A stretch of 64,000 nt of DNA from Thinopyrum elongatum (lineage: Eukaryota > Streptophyta > Magnoliopsida > Poales > Poaceae): NCBI GenBank assembly GCA_011799875.1, contig CM022299.1:32130344-32194343 (forward strand), written 5' to 3'. The notes under the pieces are model-generated. The model did no database searches. It worked only from the letters and a program-made list of their open reading frames with translations, and was not told the DNA's origin. Below, in pieces: positions 12,301-23,660 of the stretch (the first letter of the stretch is position 1; each line of letters begins with the position of its first letter). Made by a program: the position numbers and the translations under genes.

Positions 12301-12927
12301 ATGCGGCAAAAATTGAAAGCCGCCTATACACTTATAGAGCAATTATATACCGGCGTACAACGGGTTATCTGCACAGCTTCCCATAATAAACCGCCCCCAA
12401 CCTTGATCAAGGAGACGTTGGAAAGGCTGGCAATGATGCCTGCATGGTTTGAGGAGCTAAAGAAGTCAGCTGCCAGGGCGGGTGCTCTTACTGCACTGAC
12501 TCGGGCCAAAGCTTGGATATCTGATCTTGATCCGGCCGATGTGGGAAACGGCTACCCGAGCATAAAGGAGGACGGGTCAGAGTTTAATAACGATGACCTC
12601 AAAGCCTTGACGAGGGAAATGCGCCCATTGGCTAGCCAATTGGCTGAAGAAACCGATCTTTCACATTATCAGTCGATTTATGATGCCAACAACAAGAGAG
12701 TTAACGCGCCAACTTATGATGCTCCAAACCTTATTCCTCCAATCCGTAAGCAAACCTATGCCCCTGATGTTGACCCCTCCACACTTATAAGTGATGAAGC
12801 TGTATTTAAGGCCTTAACTGGGATTGATTGGACCACCATTGACTTCCAGCCACTGGGTAGAGAGGAGGAAGATGAACCGGCGCTGGACGATCCGCAACCT
12901 TCAAGTCAGCCAGGCCAGGACTCGTAA
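9380..12927 (+). pseudogene. Five-coding-exon antisense gene inside the Tat Gypsy, with two in-frame TAGs
   Basis: Coding exons by eye are 9380-10267, 10341-10948, 11024-11480, 11918-12194 and 12272-12927. All introns are GT-AG and all phases agree, giving 2,886 nt or 961 residues. Exon 1 begins MAKSFYSCNW and resembles the plant domain called 'putative gypsy type transposon' (Transposase_28); that match is from memory. Exon 2 is charged, with a basic run (KKPAKKKN). Exons 3-4 include a coiled-coil-like stretch (KSQIADLQENIKSQQ). Exon 5 is a helical domain with an acidic tail. The frame is broken by TAG at 11349 and 12071, but coding continues after each, so I infer a once complete gene decayed by point mutation. 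It runs convergent to pol. Its function is unknown; related extra ORFs occur in other Tat-type elements. Dating and expression are not determined here. Confidence 0.7.
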
Positions 12928-13990
12928 ACCGGAGGCCGGTTTAGCAGCTGCTTTTCTTTAAGACTTGTTAAAACAACTATTCTTTTGGGCACCAAACACC
13001 TTGTAATAGGCTAGCTTAAACTCTTGTTCTGCTATGCCATCGTGCATATTTACTTTGCATGACACTGCTAATCCACCATGTTAAGATATGCCACTTATGC
13101 TTATAATATTAACAATGTAGAATCTGCTCCTGCATGCAAAGGATTAAAGGTGTCCTGGCGGTTTACCGCTGGACGGGTCATAACGCCCAATATAAAACAA
13201 TGGAAACTAACATAGCTTGTACCCAAGGCTGGACTTTAAGAATAACCAAATTTGAAATATATCATACCTGTGATATTTGATCACACTGTTGGTTTACCAG
13301 ACCGGTGTAGTAAGGGGGAGAACCCAAACTTTGAGCACTGGTAATTATCATAGATTGTTTGGCTTATGACCAAAACCAGGCCGGGTTAATAAACACCGGA
13401 TATTATCTTATCTCATACTGGCGACTTATAGTCAAAAGCCAGGCCGGGTTAATAAACAGCGGATGAATTATGATCATAAAGCGTTATAAGCCTCATCAAA
13501 TAAACCTCAAAAAATTGTGGAATAAAACAAATGAAAAAACGAGGCTTTTCATGGGCTGCCAGGCCGAAAATCAAGTGCTTTCACGGGCCGCACAGCCACT
13601 GAGTTAAACCTATATACAAACCTTATAAGATGGACCTCACATAACCAATCATCGTTTTAACTTTGACAAGTTCAGGGCCTGTATAAGATTGACTTGTTAA
13701 ACGTTCGGCGGGTCATTCCAGGAATACCTAGGCGGAGTGGCTTACTTAAAAAGGCAGGATAACCCGGGGTTTTAGGTGAATACACCTGGCTTCCAAGCCT
13801 GGCTTTTAAGCCTATTACAAGGGTTATACAAACTCTTTGTTCTTTAGAATCAAGGAGCCCCCAAGTAATATTTTTGAGCTGTGCTCAAGGGGCACCTATG
13901 TTTGAGCTGTAATTTTGCAACAGACTCTCTTTGGTACCTTTAACCTGGGTAGCAAGCCCCCAAGTTTTTTTAGTTGGCTTATAAGCCGGT
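12928..13990. other. Convergent 3' region between the antisense gene and pol
   Basis: No ORF of interest. Both genes end into this stretch, which probably holds their 3' untranslated regions. It contains repeated short phrases such as ggccgggttaataaac (13380 and 13441) and cccccaag. Nothing else is recognised. Confidence 0.5.
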
Positions 13991-15256
13991 TCAAAGGGTA
14001 ATCATAACTTCGCTCAAAAGCCGGAAGCCCCCAAGTAAGCAAAAACTCATTAAGAAAAGACGACAGAGGCCTTGCTTTAGCAGGGGTGCCGGTTTAATAT
14101 ATACATTGTGAAAAATATGTACATCAGAAGAGCCAATGGCTCGGGTGTAGTAAGGCCGAAGATGAGCAATATTCCACGGCCGGCGAGTCTCTTCCTCCGA
14201 CGTGCGTGAGTCCTTGTTGTCTCGAACATCAATAAGGTAGTATGACCTGTTGTTCAGATTCTTGCTGACCACAAAGGGTCCTTCCCAAGGTGGGGATAAC
14301 TTGTGCATATCAGTCTGATCCTGGATAAGCCGGAGCACTAAGTCTCCTTCTTGAAAGGCTCTGGTCTTGACCCGGCGGCTGTGATACCGACGTAGATCTT
14401 GCTGGTAAATCGCCGAACAAGCCGCTGCGAGATCACGCGCCTCGTCTAACAGGTCAAGTGCATCCTGACGTGCCTTGTCATTATCAGCTTCAACGTAAGC
14501 CGCCACCCGGGGTGAATCGTGACGGATGTCACTGGGGAGAACCGCCTCTGCTCCATAAACCATGAAAAAAGGCGTGTAATCCGTAGATCTGTTGGGCGTT
14601 GTGTTGATGCTCCATAGCACCGAGGGTAACTCCTCTACCCAACAACCCGGCGTCCTCTGTAAGGGAACCATAAGTCGGGGCTTGATGCCTCTCAGAATCT
14701 CTTGATTGGCTCTCTCAGCTTGACCATTAGATTGGGGGTGAGCCACCGACGATACATCGAGCCGGATATGCTCACGTTGACAAAATTCTTTCATAGCACC
14801 CTTGGAGAGATTAGTGCCATTGTCTGTTACAATGCTGTGTGGAAAGCCAAAACGGAAGATCACCTTCTTCATGAATTGAACCGCCATTGCTGCATCACAC
14901 TTACTGACTGGCTCTGCCTCTACCCACTTAGTGAATTTATCAACCGCCACCAAGAGGTGGGTCTTCTTATCCTTGGACCTCTTAAAAGGTCCAACCATAT
15001 CAAGCCCCCAAACTGCAAATGACCAAGTGATTGGAATCATTCTCAACTCCTGAGCCGGAACATGAGCTCGACGTGAAAACTTCTGACAACCGTCACATTT
15101 TTTGACCAAGTCCTCAGCATCAGCATGAGCCGTCAGCCAATAAAAACCGTGACGAAAAGCCTTGGCTACAAGAGATTTAGAGCCGGCGTGATGACCACAA
15201 TCTCCTTCATGGATCTCACGCAGAATCTCACAGCCTTCTTCAGGAGAAACACAATG
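13991..15256 (-). pseudogene. Tat Gypsy integrase part of pol
   Basis: This is the last domain of the polyprotein, in frame with the RNase H upstream but separated by TAG at 15257-15259. It contains an HHCC zinc-binding module (an H pair near 15190, then CDGCQKF), then the catalytic core with D (WGLDMVGPF), D (TDNGTNL) and E (GQAERANQEIL). A C-terminal domain (WEGPFVV) ends at a stop at 13991. Integrase would insert the cDNA into the genome. The catalytic triad is present, but the domain is cut off from the rest of Pol by the TAG. Confidence 0.88.
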
Positions 15257-17347
15257 CTAAAACGCCCCGGTAACACTGCAATGGTGCAGCTCTCCATTGA
15301 TAATTGTCATTGACTTGGACCGCCGGGTTATTTGCCTGGCCAAGGTTTCATCCTCAGGTAACTCGCCCAGGGTCATATATGCCAAATATGGAACTGTCCA
15401 ATCAGGAATAACATGAAGAGCCACCACCAACTGAGCTTCCGGGTCAGGAATAGCCAAATCCTCCTCTGTAGGTAACTTGACCGACGGGTTATGCAAAACG
15501 TCAAGAAAGACATTAGGTGGCACCGGTTTACGTTGAGAACCCAACCGGCTTAAGGCATCAGCCGCTTCATTTTTCCTCCGATCAACATGCTCAACTTGAT
15601 AACCCTTGAAGTGACCAGCAATAACATCCACCTCTCGTCGATAAGCCGCCATGAGGGGATCCTTAGAATCCCAAGTACCAGAGACTTGTTGAGCCACCAA
15701 ATCTGAGTCACCAAAGCACCTTACCCGGCTTAAGTTCATCTCCTTAGCCATCCGAAGACCGTGGAGCAAGGCCTCATATTCAGCTGCATTGTTAGTACAA
15801 GGGAACATCAAACGGAGAACATAACAAAATTTATCACCTCGAGGGGAAGCAAGCACAACTCCAGCCCCCGAGCCCTCCAATTGCCTGGACCCATCAAAGT
15901 GAATAGTCCAATACATGTTATCAGGTTTTTCCTCAGGCATCTGCAGCTCTGCCCAGTCATTGATGAAATCCACCAGTGCTTGAGACTTGATGGCCGTGCG
16001 AGGCATATACTTCAAACCATGAGGCCCAAGTTCAATGGCCCATTTGGCAACCCGGCCTGTTGCTTCCCTGTTTTGTATGATATCTCCTAAAGGAGCAGAG
16101 CTAACCACAGTAATGGGGTGACCCTGAAAATATTGCTTGAGCTTCCGGCTTGCCATGAAAACCCCATATACAAGTTTCTGCCAATGTGGGTATCTCTGTT
16201 TGGACTCAATAAGCACTTCGCTGATATAATAAACCGGCCGTTGAACCGGATATTCCTTGCCTGCTTCTTTCGTTTCAACCACAATAGCCGCACTGACAGC
16301 CCGGCTATTAGCAGCCACATATAACAACAGCGGCTCCTTATCAACGGGCGCCGCTAGGACCGGCGGCTCAGCCAGCTGCTTCTTAAGCGCCTCAAATGCC
16401 TCATTAGCAGCGTTACCCCAGACGAAGTCATCTGTCTTTTTCATCATCTGATACAAAGGGATGGCCTTCTCACCGAGGCGGCTTATGAACCGGCTTAGCG
16501 CCGCAATATGACCCGCCAGACATTGAACATCATTAATACACGCCGGTTTAGCCAGAGGTGTAATGGCTTTGATCTTCTCCGGATTAGCTTCAATGCTCCT
16601 GTTAGACACCAGAAAACCCAAAAGCTTGCCCGCCGGCACACCAAAAACACACTTGGCCGGATTAAGCATCATCTTATAAACTCGGAGATTATCAAAGGTT
16701 TCCTTCAAGTCGTCTATCAACGTCTCCTTCTTTCTGGATTTCACCACAATATCATCCACATAAGCATGAACATTGCGTCCAATCTGATTATGAAGACAAT
16801 TCTGCACACATCGCTGGTAAGTCGCCTGGGCACTCTTGAGCCCAAAAGGCATAGACACATAGCAGAAGGCTCCAAAGGGAGTTATGAAAGCTGTCTTCTC
16901 CTAGTCCTTAACTGCCATCTTGATCTGATGATAACCAGAATAAGCATCCAAAAAACTCAAACACTCACAACCCGCCGTAGCATCAATAATCTGATCAATA
17001 CGAGGGAGAGCAAAAGGATCAGCTGGACAAGCCTTGTTTAAATCCGTGTAGTCCACACACATGCGCCAAGTGCCATTCTTCTTAAGTACCAGCACCGGGT
17101 TAGCCAACCACTCAGGATGAAAAACTTCAACAATAAACCCAGCCGCCAAGAGCCGGGCTACCTCCTCACCAATGGCCTTACGCCTTTCTTCATTGAAACG
17201 ACGAAGAAACTGTTTGACCGGTTTAAACTTGGGATCAATATCGAGAGTGTGCTCAGCGAGTTCCCTCGGTACACCTGGCATGTCAGAAGGCTTCCATGCA
17301 AAGATGTCCCGGTTCTCACGGATGAACTCGATGAGCGCGCTTTCCTA
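15257..17347 (-). pseudogene. Tat Gypsy reverse transcriptase, RNase H and archaeal-type RNase H
   Basis: The frame runs from the TAG at 17345-17347 to the TAG at 15257-15259, with another TAG at 16901-16903. RT motifs include WRMCVDYTDLNKACP, SFLDAYSGYHQI and the active site YVDDIVV (near 16750). The normal RNase H follows. After it comes a second RNase H with DGS, NNAAEYEALLHG and GDSDLV, characteristic of the Tat branch. The TAG at 16901 falls in an otherwise conserved segment (VKD*EKTAFITP) where related elements have Gln, fitting a CAG to TAG change. Confidence 0.88.
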
Positions 17348-20300
17348 TTTCGGATCCATATTAGCACTGACGCTGAACTGCTTGGATGAATCGCCAGGAA
17401 CAAAATCAACCATCTTAGTGTCATCTACCGATTTAAGCTTCAAAACCGGATCATGCTCTGTAGTTGGCTTTTTCAAAGACGTCATATCCGCCAGATCAAC
17501 ATTGTCCTTGTAAAATTTTAACTCCTCCGTTGCACAAACCGACTCAGCATAAGCCGCATCACCCTCTTCACATTCCAAGGCTATCCTTCGGCTCCCATGT
17601 ACTGTGATGGTCCCCGTGTAACCCGGCATCTTGAGCTGCAGATAAACAAAGCAAGGCCGTGCCATGAACTTGGCATAAGCCGGCCGTCCAAACAGAGCGT
17701 GATACGGGCTGTGAATTTTGACTACTTCAAAGGTCAATGTCTCTGACCTAGAGTCATGATCATCTCCAAAGGCAACTTCCAGAGCTATCTTACCAACAGG
17801 GTACGCCGACTTACCAGGCACCACACCATGGAAAACTGTATTCGACGGTTTAAGATTTTTATCTGTCAACCCCATGCGACGGAAAGTTTCGTAATAAAGG
17901 ATATTGATGCTGCTCCCTCCGTCCATGAGTACCTTGGTAAACTTATACCCTCCAACCTGGGGTGCAACCACCAATGCTAGGTGACCCAGATTATCAACCC
18001 GAGGTGGGTGATCTTCCCGGCTCCACACGATGGGCTGCTCAGACCAGCGCAAGTAACGGGGAACCGTCGGTTCAACGGCGTTCACTGCCCTTTTGTGAAG
18101 CTTCTGATCCCGTTTGCATAAATTTGTGGTGAAGACATGGTACTGCCCACTATTCAACTGCTTTGGGTTACTCTGATACCCAGATTGTTGCTGCTGATTC
18201 CCCTGACCTGACTGTTGATGGTAGCCACCCTGATTGCCTTGATTGCCCTGATTACCTTGGAATCCAGAACTAGAACCGCCACCGCCGTAACCCGGCCCAT
18301 GAGAACCGGACCCTGAACCACCACCCGGTCCATGATTGTCTTGAAAAAGATTGGAATTTTTATACTCTTTCATGATGTAGCAATCCTTCCAGAGGTGGCC
18401 AGACGGTCTTTCTCGCGTCCCATGCCTTGGGCATGGCTGATTTAGCATCTGCTCAAGATTAAAGCCTGACCCTCCGGCCCTTGGGGGCGGTTTACCTTTA
18501 CGATGCTGGCCATTATTCTGTGCGTTGGTGTTAGCCACAAAGTCCAAACTATTATCAGCTTTGCGCTTACCATTGCCTCCCTGATTCGCCGGATTATGCT
18601 GCTGTCCTCTATTGCTGCTGCTCTTCTTTCCCTTTCCCGGCTTGTCATCATCAGACTCGGGGTCCTTGGTACCATCAGAGTCAGCGTACTTAACCAGAGC
18701 CGTCATCAACTCTCCCATGTCATTGCAGTGGCGCTTGAGCCGACCGAACTTCTGCTTAAGAGGCGTAAACCGGCAATTCTTCTCCAACATTATGACCGCT
18801 GAACTGGCATTGATGCGATCCGATGAATGTAAGATGGTCGAAACCCGGCGCACCCAATGGGTTGTGAACTCACCGTCTTCTTGGACACAGGCATCCAGAT
18901 CCACAATTGACATAGGCTGCTTGCACGTATCTTTGAAATTCTGGATAAACCGGGCCTTTAACTCGGCCCATGACCTAATGGAGTTGGCAGGGAGCCCCTT
19001 CAACCAAGTGCGAGCCGTTCCATCCAACATCAGGGGGAAATATTTAGCACATGCCGCATCGCTAACATCTAGCAATTCCATGGCCATTTCATAACTCTCG
19101 ATCCATGCTTCAGGAGGTAAATCGGTTGTATAGTTAGGCACCTTGCGAGGACCCTTAAAATCCTTGGGCAGACGCTCATTACGTATGGCCGACACTAAAC
19201 ATGGTACGCCCAAATTCCTAAAGGTTACACCTGGCTCCACCGAAGTTGTCGGACGAACCGGAGAAGGTTGACGGGCCGCATATTGCGCCGCCAGCTCGGC
19301 CTCTCGACGCGCTCTACCTTGATCCACCACGTTCTAAGCATCAGCACCACCGCCCGCCGGGTTATGCCCATGAGGCTGGTTATGGTTCTGCCCACTGCTT
19401 GACATAGCTGGTTCATCAATATGCCTACTGTAACTCCGGCTTGGGCGAGGGGTGGAATGAATCCGGCTTCGACTGTAAGAATAAGCCTGCTGTTGAATCA
19501 ATGCTGTCTGAAGGAGCTCTCTAGCCCTCCGCATCTCAACCGCCGTTGGAGATTCGCCTTCAACCGGGATAGCCACCAATCATGATGCCGCAGCGATCAT
19601 GTTATCCAAAGGGTTAGACTAATGATCCGGTGGTGTTGGCGTGTGTTGCGGCGGGATATTGTTCTGACGAGGCGGATCCGTGGTGTGCGGCTGAACCGGT
19701 GCTCCCGTCCCAGGCGTTTCAACCTGGTCCACCACTGGCAGGTTACTGGTTCCTGCTCCTGGTGTGTTAAAGAGGTTCCTCACCTCGTAAACCGGTGGCA
19801 GGCGAGACTGATGCCTCCTCCTCATGACTTCATTTGAAGCGTTCTGATCTAGCATGAGCCGGTAAGACTCCGACTGAATCCGCTGCGCCTGTGCATCCAA
19901 CGTAACCCGCTCCGCAGCCATCCTGGCATCTTCAGCTGCCAGGTCTTCCTTAGCCTGAGCTATCTTATCTCGCAATTTCACGACTTCCGCGTTATGCTGA
20001 TCTTGATTACCCGGGTTAACCTCCATCGTCAGCAGTGTTGCCAAGGCGTCTAGTAACCTGGACAAGACTTGAGCTGGCGGGCGGGCAGGGCCTCCTGCCC
20101 CGGCTGCCGTCGCCGCTGCTGACCTGGAAATCAATGCCGCTGCAGTTGAAGAGTGCTGCACTGGCTGCGTACCGGCCATGAAGATTGCAACCCGGTTCGG
20201 CGGTTCGTAGGGGTCCGGAATACTATCGCCATCGGAATAGCCCCCAAGCTGACCGTCTTGCAGTTGGTACAATGACTCAGTTTCACCGGTGGATGACTCG

Positions 20301-20701
20301 CCATCAGAATAGACAACTGTCTCACTGTCAGATACCGATTTATCCTCAGATCCCGCACCATTGATGAATCCCACGAAGGCACGACTCATGGCGGGCTGAA
20401 CTCGGGCGGGTTTTGCACGCTGAGCCGTCTCGATGATGTCGGTGCAGGTGTCCGGCTCAGGGCCCCGTTCGCCGATCTTGCCAATGAAGACGTGAATTCC
20501 ACCGAAGGGGACCCGGTACCCGTACTCAATTGAGTCGGCCTCGGGGCCCCAGCCTTCGTCGTCGATGTAGAGCTTGCCGCGACGACTCTTGGTCATCCGG
20601 CCCACAGCGTATCCCTTGATCCCTTCGAAGTTGCCCTTCAAGAACTCGAAACCACCGTGCGCTGGCCCCACGGTGGGCGTCAACTGTCGTGGAATCGTCA
20701 C
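17345..20701 (-). pseudogene. Tat Gypsy gag and protease
   Basis: A single reading frame with no frameshift, broken by TAG (19619), TGA (19580), TAG (19334) and TAG (17345). The N-terminal part (about 20600-19620) is a conserved-looking domain (GNFEGIKGYAVGRM) followed by a charged helical stretch. The retrotransposon gag core is at about 19100-18700 (WLKGLPANSIRSWAELKARF). A glycine/glutamine-rich linker follows (18140-18350). The protease site reads VLMDGGSSINIL at about 17900-17940, with DGGS where most retropepsins have DSGA or DTGS. The open frame extends back over the PBS region and 17 bases into the LTR without an ATG. The first in-frame ATG is near 20597, so the true start is uncertain. 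Confidence 0.85.
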
Positions 20702-21223
20702 GACAGATGTCCTAGTGTGAGGACTTAGTCATGGAGCCATCACAATGAGGTTAGCTTAAAGGGGTTAATCAGGACAAAGGACACGGGGAGTTTATACTAG
20801 TTCGGCCCCTTGCGGTGAAGGTGAAAGCCTAATCCAGTTTGAGGTGGTATTGCTAGGGTTTCGATGACCAGGGAGCGAATACGCTTAACCTGGCTCTCGA
20901 TTTGTTATCTCTCGTCCTAAACCGCCGCCGGGTCGTCCCTTTATATCCACAGGTTGACGCCCGGCGGTTCACAGAATCCCGGCCGGCTCATAAACGTGTC
21001 CGGCTCGGTATCCACTCTTTCCTATCTTACAATACAAGTCATATACTTATGGCGGTTTACATCTATGGGCCCTAACTCGCCTTTGGGCTTTGGGCCTTCT
21101 TATTAAGTCTCCTTCGTAAGTCGCCATCTTCTATGTCTTCATGGGCTTCAATACAGGTAAACCACTATGAGCATAACCCGGCCACTCCTGGGCGGTTTAT
21201 ACTCAATAGTTATATCCCCAACA
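20685..21223 (-). repeat. 5' LTR of the Tat Gypsy
   Basis: A 539-bp repeat matching 7897-8435 with about 13 differences by eye, about 11 of them transitions. The minus-strand sequence just inside it (gttgacgcccaccgtgggg) is the candidate PBS; the tRNA was not identified. Confidence 0.93.
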
Positions 21224-21228
21224 GTATG
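21224..21228. repeat. Target-site duplication gtatg, right copy
   Basis: It repeats 7892-7896 and joins directly to the resumed Copia LTR (ttacttgcccgag). Confidence 0.95.
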
Positions 21229-21898
21229 TTACTTGCCCGAGATTCGATTGTCGGTATCTCCATACCTAGATCAATCTGGTTACTGGCAAGTCTCTTTACT
21301 TGTTCCATAATACAAGATCACGTGGCTAAACCATTAGTCACATTGCTTGCAAGCTTCTTGTGATGTTGTATTACCGAGTGGGCCCTGAGATACCTCTCCG
21401 TCATACAGAGTGACAAATCCCAGTTTTGATCCATGCCAACTCAACAGACACCCTCGGAGATACCTGTAGAGCACCTTTATAGTCACCCAGTTATGTTGCG
21501 ACGTTTGGTACACACAAGGTACTCCTCCGGTGTCAGTGAGTTGCATGATCTCATGCTCATAGGAACATATACTTGACATGCAGAAAACGATAGCAATAAA
21601 CTTGACACGATCATATGTTACGTTTATAGTTTGGGTCTTGTCCATCACATCATTCTCCTAATGATGTGATCCCGTTATCAAATGACAAATCATGTCCATG
21701 GCTAGGAAACCATAGCCATCTTTGATCAACGAGCTAGTCCGGTAGAGGCTTACTAGGGACATGTTGCTGTCTATGTATCCACACATGTATCTGAGTTTCC
21801 GATCAGTACAATTCTAGCATGGATAATAAACGATTATCATGACCAAGGAAATATGATAATAACCAATTTATTATTGCCTCTAGGGCATATTTCCAACA
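21229..21898 (-). repeat. 5' LTR of the Copia, terminal part
   Basis: This continues the LTR interrupted at 7896 and matches 1135-1808. It ends at 21898 in the Copia terminus (TGTTGGAAATATGCC on the minus strand). Confidence 0.92.
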
Positions 21899-22932
21899 TC
21901 GGTCCCTTACGGAATAGCACATAAACTAGGGTTTAAGCTTCTGTCACTCTCGCAACCCATCATCTAATAACTACTCCACAATGCATTCCCTTAGGCCCAA
22001 ATATGGTGAAGTGTCATGTAGTCGACGTTCACATGACACCACTAAGGGAATCACAACACACATACTATCAAAATATCGAACACATATCAAGTTCACATGA
22101 TTACTTGCAACATGATTTCTCCCGTGACCTCAAGAACAAAAGTAACTACTCACAAATGATAATCATGCTCAAGTTCAGAGGGGTATTAAATAGCATATTG
22201 GATTTGAACATATAATATTCCACCAAATAAACCATATAGTAATCAACTACAAGATGTAATCAACACTACTAGTCACCCACAAGCACCAATCTATAGTTCT
22301 GGTACAAAGATTGAACACAAGAGATGAACTTGGGCTTGAGAGAAGATGGTGTTGTTGAAGATGTTGATGGAGATTGCCCTCCCCAAGATGGGAGAGTTGT
22401 TGGTGATGATGATGACGATGATTTCCCCCTCCGGGAGGGAAGTTCCCCCGTCGGAATCGCTCCGCCGGAGGGCAAAAGTGCTCCTGCCCAAGTTCCGCCT
22501 CGAGACGGCGGCGCTCTGTCCCGAAAGTCCTCCCCTTATTTTTTCTAGGTCAAAATGACTTATATACCAGAAGATGGGCACCGGAGGTGGGCCGAGGGGA
22601 GCACAACCCACCAGGGCACGCCTGGGCTCCCTGGCGCGCCCAGGTGGGTTGTGCCCACCTGGTGGGCCCCCTCTGGTACTTATTGGCTCCAATATTTCTC
22701 ATTTATTCCATAAAAATTCACCGTAAAGTTTCAGCTCATTTGGAGTTGTGCAGAATAGGTAGCCTGACGTAGCTTTTTCAAGTCCAGATTCCCAGCTGCC
22801 GGAATTCTCCCTCTTTGTGTGTACCTTGCATATTATGAGAGAAAAGGCATTAGAATTACTCCAAAAAGCATTATTATGCATAAAAACATCATAAATAACA
22901 GTAGGAAAACATGATGCAAAATTGACGTATCA
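21899..22932 (-). repeat. Gypsy-type LTR (TGATACGTC terminus), cut by the Copia
   Basis: On the minus strand the 5' end at 22932 reads tgatacgtcaattttgcatc. A TATA-like tatataagtc lies near 22560, and the interior includes gaagcttaaaccctag, phrases I associate with Triticeae Gypsy LTRs of the Sabrina type (from memory, unconfirmed). The Copia terminus at 21898 interrupts it, so the rest should lie left of the window. Several long frames exist in it on both strands but none resembles a protein. Confidence 0.6.
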
Positions 22933-23659
22933 GGGCCCCCCAAGGGGGTGGCCGGCCACATGTGTGGGGCTCCATGGAGCTCCACTTCCCTCCCCATTAT
23001 GCCCTTCATGTGTGACATTTGCATGGGCATTTTGGGTTTTTGTGTGCCATCCCTACCCCTTGGTTTTCCTATAAATAGGAGGTGAGGGGGCTGCCCAAAA
23101 CACACATCCCTTGCTCTCATACACATGCCATGACTTGTCTGGCTTCTCTCTCCCTCCCAGCGAAAAAGTTTCGTAGAGCCGAAAGGCTGTCTGGGTTCCG
23201 GCAGGAACTAGTTCTGGACGGCGAAGCCCTGCCAGATAGATGACACCGTATGTGTGCAACTCTCTAGAGAGATCGTAGTTTCGGTCTTAGTTTGAGATTT
23301 CCTCCCGAAGGGCTGTCTGTGTGACCGTCCGTGTTTCGAAGGTCCTCCCGAAGGGCTGTCCGAGTGACCGTTCGAGTTTCGAAGGTCCTCCCAAAGGGCT
23401 GTCCGTGACACCGTCCGGGGGACTGTCTGACCGCCTCCCGGAGGGCTGTCTGAGGGGCAGATGAGGGTATACATCCTCGCAGTTGGGAGGTTGTATATCC
23501 TAGCTGCAGGGATCTGCACCGCCGATCGTCATCGACTCTGCTTCCGCTGCGCTACGAGTCGGTAACGAAAAAGATCAAACCTTGTATGCAGTCTCCATAG
23601 TGGTCCTCGGCTGGTGCGTAGGTCAATTTTTTTTTTGTTTTCTGCTGCGTTACCCTACA
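22933..23659 (+). repeat. 3' part of an LTR, probably Copia type
   Basis: It contains a TATA-like cctataaatagg (about 23069) and ends with a T-rich tract and ctgctgcgttaccctaca, the style of Triticeae Copia LTR ends. It abuts the Gypsy LTR terminus on the left and coding sequence of a Gypsy pol on the right. No internal Copia region follows, so it is a solo or truncated LTR. The family is not identified. Confidence 0.5.
23301..23455 (+). repeat. Four tandem units of 43-47 bp in the partial LTR
   Basis: Units begin at 23301, 23344, 23387 and 23434, each starting cctccc(g/a)(a/g)a(g)gggctgtc and followed by gaccgtccg-like phrases. The periods are 43, 43 and 47 bp. They lie downstream of the TATA-like box, so they would be in transcribed leader sequence. 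Confidence 0.75.
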
Positions 23660-23660
23660 T

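Larger units (their letters stand above)
7897..21223 (-). mobile_element. Tat-lineage Gypsy retrotransposon with an antisense gene
   Basis: A 13,327-bp element with 539-bp LTRs (7897-8435 and 20685-21223) and a perfect 5-bp target duplication (gtatg). gag-pol lies on the minus strand (20701 to 13991). It has a second, archaeal-type RNase H after the usual one, which marks the Tat/Ogre/Retand branch of Gypsy. Between pol and the 3' LTR the element carries a spliced gene in the opposite direction (8653-12927). The LTRs differ at about 13 positions by eye, mostly transitions, so the insertion is fairly recent. It landed in the 5' LTR of the minus-strand Copia. The Triticeae family name (perhaps Jeli- or Latidu-like) was not confirmed. 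Confidence 0.93.
164..21898 (-). mobile_element. BARE/Angela/WIS-like Copia retrotransposon, interrupted by a Gypsy
   Basis: This is an LTR retrotransposon on the minus strand. The LTR 5' ends lie at 1808 (3' LTR) and 21898 (5' LTR); both read TGTTGGAAATATGCCCTAG on the minus strand, the terminus typical of the Triticeae BARE/Angela/WIS group. A polypurine tract adjoins the 3' LTR and an initiator-Met-type primer binding site adjoins the 5' LTR at 6897-6908. The order on the minus strand is LTR, PBS, gag, protease, integrase, RT-RNase H, PPT, LTR, which is the Copia order. A 13.3-kb Gypsy inserted into the 5' LTR. The coding region is heavily decayed. The last 170 bp or so of the 3' LTR are missing, so no target-site duplication can be confirmed. 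Confidence 0.9.

Noticed and set aside
22291..22692. 133-codon minus-strand frame in the Gypsy LTR
   Set aside because: It lies wholly in LTR sequence with simple GAT/CAT repeats and no domain; considered non-coding.
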